Source of the DNA: Isochrysis galbana
Lineage: Eukaryota > Haptophyta > Isochrysidales > Isochrysidaceae
Length of the DNA stretch: 37,647 nt
Reading direction: 5' to 3'
Assembly: GCA_018136815.1 (NCBI GenBank)
Contig: JADDIW010000017.1
Coordinates: 2,501 to 40,147 of the forward strand
Every line of letters starts with the position of its first letter. Within the stretch, counting starts at the first letter, position 1. The translations under genes were made by a program, and so were the position numbers. The notes beneath the pieces were generated by a model that saw nothing but the letters and a program-made list of their open reading frames with translations, did not search any database and was not told the origin of the DNA. Shown here one piece after another: positions 29,179 through 37,647 of the stretch.

Positions 29179-30490
29179 GAAAAAAAAAAATCTTCTTAAA
29201 AATCCCCGCTACACTAGCGGCTTGCGGCAGCGTGCTTGTGTACCTCCCTACTACCCAACCTTTACCCCTAACAACCCCCTCCCCCTTCCCCAGTTCCCTC
29301 TTTTGCGGAGAAGCTGGTTCCAGGGAGGCCGCGCGCGCTGCTTCGGCCAGGGGTTGGAGAGAAACTCGTCCATTGATCTAGTTTCGTCCTGGGTTTCCCT
29401 CCCTTAACTATACCGCAGGACCTTTATTGATATCCGCCGTGGCTTCTACTAAAGAGATTTAGCTATCTTAGATCTTAGTTAGTTGATATTCCGTACGTCC
29501 AGACCTCTTGCCGCCTGCAAGAGGTCTTCCGATGTTCCTAGGTTGAAATCCTTATCCACAGTGTAAAGAGGGCTTATCATTTTCCGAATGTGTTTGTTAC
29601 TCGGGGCGTGTAGCCCCATGTTCTCGCGTTGTTTTTTAAGCCTTTGAAAGCACCCGACCTTCGCCGTTACTAATAGGTGGTATCTCGTGAGGATTGCTTT
29701 TAAGATCGATCTAACGGACCTACCGTCCGCGTTGCCATACTGAATATTGTAAAAGTCTGTGAGGATGTATCTCCACGCCAGGATACCTAGGTATCCCGAG
29801 GAGGGATGCGGTCTGTCTACCTGGTAGCAAAAGAGACGTTGGGCCGTCTCGGAGCCCGGCCGAAGATTCATCCCCAGAAGTCCTTCTATGAACTCGAAAA
29901 TGGGCTCCGTCGCTATACACGAGGCTATATGGGTGGAGCTCTCGGGGGCTATACCGCAAAAGCGGCACGTCGGGTCGTCAGCGAACCGATTCGCCGTAGC
30001 TATCCTCCTATGTAGGACGTGTTTGAAGTGCATGTGAGAGTCCCTTGGCGTCAGAAAGTTGTATTTGTACAGTTGCGATATTTGTTTCCATTTCCCGGAG
30101 AGGGCCGGTAGTCGCTTTTCCCACCTCAACGTGGACTTTTGAGTCTTCGTTTTCCTCAGAGCGAGGAACGCCTTGGTCAGCGTCTTGACATTTATATCTT
30201 CTAGTGTTTTCCGAGTTCCTTCGAAAGTGTATTCTTGAGGTATGGGATACGCCATTTCGGCCGGCCCATCATACGCTCGTCCCCACTTCAGCGGGGTGTA
30301 TAGTTCGCCCGGTATTGATTGCGGGTTAATCCGCTCGTGGATGTGGGGTTCTCACATTACATTTAATTTAACCTCGTGATAGTCGCCGCCACGGCGTATA
30401 TAGTAATTAAGCTCCTTGTCTACTAGAATGTCTCCTAAGTCATGCGCGTCCGGGTCCTCCTGGGGGGCTAAGTCTTGTTCCTCCGCGGTA
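29179..30490 (-). pseudogene. Retroelement copy 2, broken by a nonsense codon and 5' truncated
   Basis: Same family as 21442-19916: the 3' region (29179-29478) and the zinc-binding C-terminal region (30255-29479) are highly similar. An in-frame TGA at 30354-30352 replaces the Gly codon of the VMGEPHI segment in copy 1. Upstream of it the frame resumes similarity (LAPQEDPDAHDLGD) to about 30490 and then stops matching, so the N-terminal half is absent. Confidence 0.8.
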
Positions 30491-31851
30491 GAAGGGGCGC
30501 AACGAAGACTACCGCCGGTAGCTTTAAAGACAACGACTTCGCAGTGTTGGAACTACGTCACATTAGCATCCTAGAATTATTCATTGTGCCTAGACACCTA
30601 AAACAGTCGCTATCTAATACATCCCCAGCTTGAAACCGAAAAACTCGAACGCGAAAAGCGATATTTTTGTATACGAATGTTGAAGACTACGGTTATTGAC
30701 GTTCAACGACCTACGGGCAGATTCACACAAACACACTCACAGGGCACCTAAGACGCTCGACCCAGTGGATTGGGGCCCTACTCAGCATTCCCTACTACTT
30801 TGCCGCAGGGATCTACCCGCGAGCGACGAAATCACGCTCGCTATGGCCTACTGATGTCGGGCCCCAGAGGCCCTTTCGAGTGCTGGCAACGCGACCTGCA
30901 GTGGGGGGACATGGCGCCCGCGCGCGGGTGCTTCCGCGGCGCCCGCGGCCACCTTAGACCAGAATCCGAGGCCTGACGCCAAAAAAGAGCCCTCACAAAG
31001 AATTGATGCCCCCCCACACCAGCTGGCGTGCTGACGAAGGCGTGTCGTACAGCGAGAGGCCAGCATTTCCCGGCCCCTGGACGATCGCCAACGCGATGGG
31101 CCCCACCTGGACGGCGATGGGAGTAGGCAGCGCACCCATGCCGGTGCAGGCCCGGCCATCTCGACCCCTCTGGCCTGCCTTCCAGAGGAGCCCTGGCCGG
31201 TGGCCCATCGGACACCCCTCTCCGAGGCGCCATCGCAGTGGACCGAAGTCCGAAGAAGCCCTCTTCACAGTCGATTTGAGCAAAGGAGAAACCGGGCGTT
31301 CACGCGAGAATCAAGTGTTTTATTTTCGTTGATCCTATCATTAAAATACGTTTGTTTTGACCTCTATTATCACGGTCATACTGTCATATAGGCTTGATAT
31401 GACCGTTGTTCGCTCACATAACATCGCACGCGCCATGCTACGCACAAACATCACAAGTATGTGACGCTCGACGCCATTGATGCGACATTTTGATCCATCG
31501 GAAGTGCGGCAGCGGCAAATCACCGTCGCCGTCGCCGTCAACGCAGACCCAGACGCTGAAGGTGATCACGCACACGCGCACACTCGCAACGTCATTACAG
31601 GGCGTACAATCTGGCACACAACCAGCGGGATTGTAATGTGCGCTGCAACTACGCTTGGTGCCGCCGCGACCCGATCGCTTGGGGTCTCCGCGAGGGTACC
31701 AATTTGTTTGGGAATCGCTCGGCGCTCGCCAGGCGCCCGAGCACTTGCTGACCCCACGGCTGTCACGCGCTGTTTAGTGGGTTGTCAGGACAAACCTGGG
31801 CACCCAAAGCAGGGAGATGATAGGGGAGACTCTGGGGGGAGGGGGGATCGT
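30491..31851. other. Unassigned region
   Basis: No gene recognised. Frames between 30770 and 31330 on both strands overlap and show no domain. A 9-bp inverted repeat ACGGTCATA / TATGACCGT lies at 31372-31380 and 31398-31406. Confidence 0.3.
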
Positions 31852-32133
31852 GTAGAAGTTGGAAGAGAGGGGGTCCTGTAGAAGTAGAGTTAGAAGAGGG
31901 TGGGTCGTGTAGAAGTTAGAAGAGGGTGGGTCGTGTAGAAGTTAGGAGAGGGTGGGTCGTGTAGAAGTTAGAAGAGGGGGGATCTGTAGAAGTTAGGAGA
32001 GGGTGGGTCGTGTAGAAGTTAGAAGAGGGGGGATCGTGTAGAAGTTAGAAGAGGGTGGGTCGCGTAGAAGTTAGAAGAGGGGGGATCGTGTAGAAGTTAG
32101 AAGAGGATGTCCCGTAGAAGTTAGAAGAGGCGG
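31852..32133. repeat. 26-bp minisatellite, about 11 copies
   Basis: Unit GTAGAAGTTAGAAGAGGGTG followed by GGTCGT. Variants mostly change the GGGTGGGTCGT part to GGGGGGATCGT. It ends about 300 bases before the CHMP1 start. Confidence 0.9.
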
Positions 32134-32435
32134 GCGGCGAGAAGCGGCCGGCGGGCGGAGAGAGAGAGAGAGAAGAGAGGAGAGAGTGCAGACCGAGCGC
32201 CGCACGGCCCCGCGGTCGACCCCCTCGTTCAATGAATAAAACACCCGAAACGCTATAACTCATCCGTGGGAGAGCGTGGTAGGTGCGCGGTCCCTGAATC
32301 CTTTGCCCCTCGCGGTTTGACCCCTACAGAACGTGAGTTAACGTTCTGTTTACGTGAACAAACTCGCCGGACCAGGTGGGGAGAGTGAGGAGGAGCGGAG
32401 AGCGGGGATCGCCGTCTCTCTCTCTCTCTCTCTCG
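32134..32435 (+). promoter_or_regulatory. CHMP1 upstream region with inverted repeat and CT tract
   Basis: Includes a GA run at 32157-32190, a perfect 9-bp inverted repeat ACAGAACGT / ACGTTCTGT at 32326-32334 and 32341-32349, and (TC)10 at 32415-32434 immediately before the ATG. The CT tract next to the start suggests a pyrimidine-rich initiator or leader. Confidence 0.45.
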
Positions 32436-34434
32436 ATGTCGAAAGGGCTCGAGAAGCAACTCTTGTGGGTGGCTTGGGTGCGGGCGAAAGGGGCGGTGGC
32501 GGTGGCGGTAGGCGGTGGCGGTGGGCGGTGGTCGGCGGAGGGGGGAGTTGGTGTCTGGGAGGGAGGGGACGTGGGGAGGGGGGAAGAGAGAGGAAGTGAG
32601 AGAGAAAGCGAGAGAGAGAGAATAAGCGAGAAAGAGAGAGGGGGAGGGAGAGAACTCGAGAGAGGGAGGGGGGGTGGAGAAGTAGAGGCGGAGGGAAGTT
32701 GAGGGGGAGGGGGGAAGGAGAGGGGGTGAGGAGAGGGCGGGCGGGAGAGGGAGAGGGGCGAGAGGCAGGGGGCGGGTCAGCAGCCGCCAAGTCAAGCTCT
32801 TGCACCGTGGACCCCTCCTCTAGCACCACCACGCGGGCTCCTCTCTCTCTCCTCTCTCTCCTCAACGCGGGAGGGATTACAAATCAGGAGTAGAAGGGAG
32901 GAGAGCGCGAGGGATGAAGCTGTGCGGCAGGCAGCCAAAGCAGAGCTAGGAAGAGGGGAAGGGCGGGAAGGAGGAGGAAGAGGGAGTGTGGGTGGAGTTG
33001 GCGACCGCCAGAGCCAGCCTCCCCCATCGTGTCCAGCGGTCCGATGCATCTGTCCGTCTCCCCCTTGGCCCCTTCTTCCCCCCTCCCGCCACCACCACTG
33101 GACGCCATCCCCGCAAACCTCTTTTCCCTCTGTCCGCAGCAACCTCAAGTTCACCGCCAAACAACTGAATCGACTTTCTGTCAAGTGCCTAAAAGAAGAG
33201 AAGGCGAGAGGCCTGCTCGTGCATCTGGCGCCCCGCCTCGGCCGCTCTCGCACCGGTCGCGCTCCCTTCCCTCGTCTTTACCGTCCTAGCCATCCTAGTC
33301 TGCCCCCTCACTCGCGCGCGCAGGAGGAAAAGAACAAGATCAAGAGAGCCCTCGAAAAGGACAACAACGATGGGGCGCGCATCCACGCGCAAAATGCCAT
33401 CCGCAACAAGTGCGCCGCCTCCGCCCCGGCCTCTGCGCGCCGCACTCCGACTCACGGATGTGCTGACATCCACCCTCAGGAACAACGCGCAGAATTACCT
33501 GCGACTCTCCTCGCGCGTCGACGCCGTTGCCTCGCGCCTTGAGGGCGCCATCAAGATGCAGCAGGTGCGAGGTGGACGGAGAGGGTTTGGATGGGAATGC
33601 CGCGCACGTGGGCGGGCGTCAGGCGCGCGAGGCGGCCGCCGCTCGTGCTGCCAGTCGCGCCGGCCCCCGGCTGCCTCAAAGATGTGCTGCCCGGCTGTCC
33701 CAGGTGACCAAGTCGATGGGTTCCGTCGTCAAGGGAATGGACAAGGTGCTCGCGTCGATGAATGTGGAGGCCATCTCCAAGGTGTGGGAGCCGCTACGCG
33801 CGCGGCTCTGAGAGCCGCCAGGCCGCACGCCGCTCCCCATCGGCGCGCGGCCACTTGACCCGGGGTTCTACGCCGCGCACGCAGGTGATGGACCAATTCG
33901 AGAGCTCATTCGAAGATATGGACGTCCGATCCGAGTGCGCAGCCTTCCCGCGTACTCGCCGCCCGGGCGATGCCACATCCCTGAACCGTCCTCCTGACGG
34001 CGATCGCGCACCCTTCGCCCGGCTAACCTCAACCCCGCAGGTACGTGGAACAAGCGATGAACTCCTCGACTACGGCGGCCATGCCCGAGGAGGAGGTCGA
34101 CACTCTTATGCAGATGGTACGCGTTCACGCCGTGCTTGATGTGCTTGCTCGCACGCATGAACGCGTCCCTGCCCCACTGAGCGCGCGCGGGCCGTCCACC
34201 TCGCGCACCGTCGCGCATGTTCAGGTGGCGGACGAGCACGGGCTGAAGATGGCCGAGAACTTCTCCGCAACCGCTCCCGGCGCCGTCGCGCAGCAAGATG
34301 GCGCTACCACAGCACAGCCCGTGGCCGCCGCCGCGGACGCTGGAGGCGGTACTGTTGGGGGCGGGGGCGGCGCAACTCGGGGGACGTCGCTCGAGGACGA
34401 CTTGGAAGAGAGGCTTCGCAGGTTGCGGAGCTGA
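32436..34434 (+). CDS. CHMP1: CHMP1 (Did2/Vps46), ESCRT-III-associated subunit
   Basis: Eight exons: 32436-32464, 33140-33203, 33324-33409, 33480-33564, 33704-33781, 33885-33934, 34041-34116, 34225-34434; 225 residues, in phase. Exon 1 gives MSKGLEKQL and joins NLKFTAKQLNRL, the start of the Snf7-fold helix 1. RIHAQNAIRNK, NYLRLSSRVDAVASRLE, VTKSMGSVVKGMDK and MDQFESSFEDMDV follow the CHMP1 pattern closely, and TSLEDDLEERLRRLRS is a C-terminal MIT-interacting motif (MIM1), which recruits the ATPase Vps4. CHMP1 acts in late ESCRT-III assembly and disassembly during endosomal sorting, cytokinesis and nuclear-envelope sealing. Odd points: intron 2 (33204-33323) has a GC donor (AAG/GCGAGA), fixed by gap-free alignment with the family; intron 1 is 675 nt and purine-rich; a Gly/Ala/Gln-rich linker lies before the MIM1. 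Confidence 0.93.
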
Positions 34435-34754
34435 GTGCGACGACGCCTACGAGGCGCCCCTTCCCCCCCACTCCCTTTTGGGTGGCCGTGCTGACCCCAT
34501 GCATTCTCAGTGTGGAGATGCGGCGACATCAGCCTTGGAGCGCAACGGTGGTGGAACGAGTCACTGCAACTTGCGCAAGCCCGGGTGACATCATGCTCGC
34601 GCACTTCGCAGCTGCAGCAGCCGGCGTGCAGGTGGAGCGCGCATGCACATGAGTGCGACCAACTTCCTGAATTGTCACGGGCCACCTTGTGTGTGACGCT
34701 AAGCCACTATTGTATTTGTTTCATTACAAGTCGGTGTCGTGCTGTTTTTAGGGG
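34435..34754. other. 3' flank of CHMP1
   Basis: No gene recognised; probably the CHMP1 3' untranslated region and spacer before the dispersed repeat. Confidence 0.4.
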
Positions 34755-34910
34755 TAGGGCGGTCAAACAATGATTTATAACTACTAACATGAGGGGGGGG
34801 CTGCACTTTTTGACCCTTCTCCGAAGCCCAAGAAAAACCTCCTGGGGGGCTTACTTGCCTCCACAAAAATTATAGAGGGAAATGGTGGGTTTTACGCCGC
34901 CCCCCTCCCC
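34755..34910 (+). repeat. Dispersed repeat with TAGGGCGGTCAAACA core
   Basis: Core at 34755-34769; the rest matches 5294-5460 with substitutions and small gaps. It lies about 320 bases after the CHMP1 stop. Confidence 0.65.
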
Positions 34911-34917
34911 GCTCGCG

Positions 34918-34962
34918 TGTCGCATCCAGAGTATTTCATATACTCTAGGCGGATGCGGTGCT
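34918..34962. repeat. Hairpin-forming segment shared with 19104-19143
   Basis: Same GCATCC-AGAGTA ... TACTCT-AGGC-GGATGC structure. The reverse complement reads RLEYMKYSGCD, a piece of the gag-like fragment at 19612-19104, so it is an isolated scrap of that family. Confidence 0.7.
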
Positions 34963-35435
34963 TAGGTGTCGTTCCGTCAAGTGTGGGACATCAGTCGAAT
35001 AGAGCGATCGAATGTCCACATTGGATAGAGCAGTATTTTAAAATTAAATGTAGACTAGCATAACAACATTTTCTCTCTGCTTCCCCCCGCGGTGCATGTT
35101 CCCCCCGGGGGGACGCCGCACGTGCGCCGCCGTCGCCCCACTCTCTTGCGCTCTCGCTCCCACCGGCTGGCAGGCTGCCCTGCGTCTCACTTGGGCTCGG
35201 CAAGAGTGCGCCACCGCTCTCCCTTCGTTGAGCTCTCGCCTTGGCGTGGGCGCTCTTCCCGATCTCGATCCGCCTCTACCCTCTCTCGATCGGCCCCGCC
35301 GCCTCACGGCGGCGGACCGCATTGCCGCCTATCGTCGACACCACCTAGGCCTGGTGCCCAGGTCATCTCGTCGGTCCATCGGCCCCTAGCCGTCTGTCGT
35401 CTGTCGTTCTTCGTTCGTCGCTCTCGTCCTCGTTC
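34963..35435. other. Unassigned spacer upstream of a retroelement fragment
   Basis: No domain recognised. A plus-strand frame 35096-35389 ends with an Arg-rich segment (RLTAADRIAAYRRHH) that could belong to an element leader. Confidence 0.3.
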
Positions 35436-35920
35436 TCGTTCCCGTTCTCGTCCCTCGTTCTCAACACTACCTCAATACCAAACCTCTCCAATCCCTCAGC
35501 CCCAGCCTATCCATCCCGATCCGCCCAGCCATGTCCGCTCCGTCGTCGCGCTCGCCCTCGCCCAAGCCCGTCCTCCCGCCTTTCTCTGCTGAGGAGGTGG
35601 TCCAGCCCGTCATTGGCCACTCCCCAACTTCCGCCGCGCCTCTCGCCGCTTCCCTTCCGTTCCCTCCGTTCCCATCCGAGGCAGTGGTAACCTCGGATCC
35701 GTCATGCTGCCACCCCCACTGTGGCCACTCCTACCATCAGTGCACCCCTAGTGGGCGGGCACTTCACTCAACAAACAATTCAAGGAGCCTTCTAGGCATC
35801 CAATCATCCAATCCCCCTCCAACAACCCAACGCTCATACGCGGAGGCAGCTCAACCGGCCCTAGAAGGGAAGAACCCCATGGGGCCCCTTGTCCCTTGTC
35901 TTGTCGCCCAGAGGAGGTAG
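35436..35920 (+). pseudogene. Retroelement 5'/ORF1 fragment with frame breaks
   Basis: ATG at 35531 opens MSAPSSRSPSPKPVLPP, the twin of 11026. In another frame, 35707-35790 encodes TPTVATPTISAPLVGGHFTQQ then IQGAF, the counterpart of PTICAPLGGGHMTQQSILGAF in the intact ORF, ending in a stop. A third stretch gives TTQRSYAEAA, matching TTKSYAQAA at about 19580. Frame shifts separate the pieces. Confidence 0.6.
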
Positions 35921-36912
35921 GTAGCTACCGTTTTGTTGGTGTTGCTCCATGCCTCTTCAACGGCGTCGTCTGGTGTCTCTGGTGGTATGTCACTCCTCCA
36001 TTGGTGTGAGACAACAGACAACTTTCCTGGTATCTTGCGAGTCGAAGAGCTCGCTGCTCATCTTTACATCGTATGTGCATGAGCAGCTCGCCTTATGCTT
36101 TATAGCCGGCCACTTCGTTACTAACACTAACTAAGGGTAAGGCTTATAACAGGACAACATATTCGAAAGAGTCAAACGTTTGATAAAAATTTAGATGCCC
36201 AACCCTCAAATTTTGACAACTAAATATGGGCCCTACTAGAACGAAACTTATACGTCATCCCAGAATCTTCGAATGTTTTTTTCGAGGTGGGTAAGAAACA
36301 AGGACGGGGGACCTAGGGACTGCGCGGGGAAATGGGGGGGGGGGGGGGGGTCTCTTCCCCGCGTTAAACTGGTGATTAGGTTAGCTCGGCGCGGTGGCCC
36401 TCGGGGGATACCGAAAGGGGGAGGCGTGCCTTCGGCCGAAACGGACCTTCGGGGGATCCCGTCGGGCGAGAGAGGGAAGCTGGCCCTCTCGGGCGCGGGG
36501 ACGGACTCCCCCTACCCGCAACACTGCCCCAGCCGCGGGCGCCGCGTGAAAGAAGGGGAGGGGCACGTGAAGAAAGACGACCGGGGATCGGCAACCATGC
36601 GGGCTGCCGGGCGGGAGCGAGCATCGGAGCGACTGCCGCAGGGCTGCCAGGAAGGAGGGTGGCGACGAAACGACCGCTGTGGCGGCCAGGGCGCCGGGGG
36701 TTACTGGCGCATAAGGCCGGGGCGGGAGGGGTCGCGGGGCGTCGCGGATGTCGTGGCGTATTTGCGCCTTCACGAACACGAGGGAATCAGAGAGGACGGC
36801 TCCCCTCGAGGCGAGGGAGTAGAGGAGAGGGGTGGCGCTGGCGGCGACGCAAGTGGTGACGGTGTACGTGGCGACGAAGGTGGCGACGGTGAGGGAGCAA
36901 GAGGAGGCGTCG
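35921..36912. other. Unassigned, increasingly G-rich region
   Basis: No gene recognised. Contains a G17 run at 36334-36350. From about 36380 it is very GC-rich with overlapping frames on both strands and no domains. Confidence 0.35.
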
Positions 36913-37647
36913 GCGGCGGGTGGGCCGGCGGCGGATGCGCCGGCGGCGGGTGGGCCGGCGGCGGATGCGCCGGCGGCGGGTGGGCCGGCGGCGGATGCGC
37001 CGGCGGCGGGTGGGCCGGCGGCGGGTGGGCCGGCGGCGGGTGGGCCGGCGGCGGGTGGGCCGGCGGCGGGTGGGCCGGCGGCGGGTGGGCCGGCGGCGGG
37101 TGGGCCGGCGGCGGGTGGGCCGGCGGCGGGTGGGCCGGCGGCGGGTGCGCCGGCGGTGGGTGCGCCGGCGGCGGGTGCGCCGGCGGCGGGTGCGCTGGCG
37201 ACGGGTGCGCAGGCGGCGGGTGCGCTGGCGGCGGGTGCGCCGGCGGGTGGGCCGGCGGTGGGTGGGCCGGCGGCGGGTGGGCCGGCGGCGGGTGGGCCGG
37301 CGGCGGGTGGGCCGGCGGCGGGTGGGCCGGCGGCGGGTGGGCCGGCGGCGGGTGCGCCGGCGGTGGGTGCGCCGGCGGCGGGTGCGCCGGCGGCGGGTGC
37401 GCCGGCGGCGGGTGCGCTGGCGGCGGGTGCGCAGGCGGCGGGTGCGCCGGCGGGTGGGCCGGCGGCGGGTGCGCTGGCGACGGGTGGGCAGGCGGCGGGT
37501 GGGCCGGCGGCGGATGCGCCGGCGGCGGGTGGGCCGGCGGCGGATGCGCCGGCGGCGGGTGGCCGGCGGCGGTGGCCGGCGGCGGGTGGGCCGGCGGCGG
37601 GTGGGCCGGCGGCGGGTGGGCCGGCGGCGGGTGGGCCGGCGGCGGGT
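36913..37647. repeat. 15-bp GC-rich minisatellite, about 48 copies, runs off the right edge
   Basis: Unit GGTGGGCCGGCGGCG with variants GGTGCGCC, GATGCGCC and GGTGCGCTGG. The plus-strand frame encodes (GGPAA/GAPAA/DAPAA)n and is open from 36824; the minus strand reads AGPPA-type pentapeptides. The frame is disturbed near 37250, 37450 and 37560 by units of altered length. Whether any of it is coding cannot be decided here. Confidence 0.9.

Noticed and set aside
30770-31332. Overlapping frames of up to 130 codons on both strands
   Set aside because: No domain, no repeat partner, and mutually overlapping; most likely chance frames in GC-rich DNA.
36913-37647. CRISPR-like array
   Set aside because: Contiguous 15-bp minisatellite without unique spacers in eukaryotic DNA.

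Overview
The window is nuclear DNA of a GC-rich unicellular eukaryote. Every recognisable gene is split by short introns (mostly 70-230 nt) that begin GTGCG, GTGAG, GTACG or GTCGC and end in YAG; at least one intron begins with GC. Genes are separated by microsatellites, minisatellites and fragments of mobile elements. An intraflagellar-transport subunit shows a ciliated or flagellated lineage. High GC, CT-rich leaders and GC-AG splicing would suit a haptophyte or similar alga, but I cannot fix the taxon from sequence.

Layout. 1-4706 (+): the 3' part of a large disordered protein with a KEN box and an RVxF-type motif; unidentified. 5160-7100: dispersed and tandem repeats. 8161-7128 (-): IFT43-like IFT-A subunit, three exons. 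8769-9246: a short terminal-inverted-repeat element with a 10-bp target duplication and an internal tRNA-like Pol III unit. 9647-10342 (+): BED zinc-finger ORF, probably transposase-derived. 10930-11205: retroelement leader fragment. 12012-18248 (+): an 18-exon gene that joins four La-type modules to a CCR4-class poly(A) nuclease and ends in an RG-rich tail; this is the most novel object here. 18735-21640 and 27180-30490: copies and fragments of one non-LTR retroelement family, including an intact 508-codon ORF that lacks a reverse transcriptase core. 25604-22610 (-): a seven-exon, membrane-anchored pepsin-family aspartyl protease of plasmepsin V/nepenthesin type. 26140-27010: long CT tract. 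31852-32133: 26-bp minisatellite. 32436-34434 (+): CHMP1, an ESCRT-III subunit, eight exons. 34755-35890: more dispersed repeats and retroelement 5' fragments. 36913-37647: 15-bp GC-rich minisatellite running off the right edge.

The host genes are unrelated housekeeping functions (mRNA decay, ciliary transport, proteolysis, membrane remodelling) and do not form a pathway. Three of the four genes with a visible start (IFT43, the CCR4 fusion, CHMP1) have a sense-strand CT-rich tract upstream of the ATG, which may be a shared promoter architecture. The exon structures were derived by hand from reading frame, splice dinucleotides, phase and family conservation; they are models, not transcript-confirmed.
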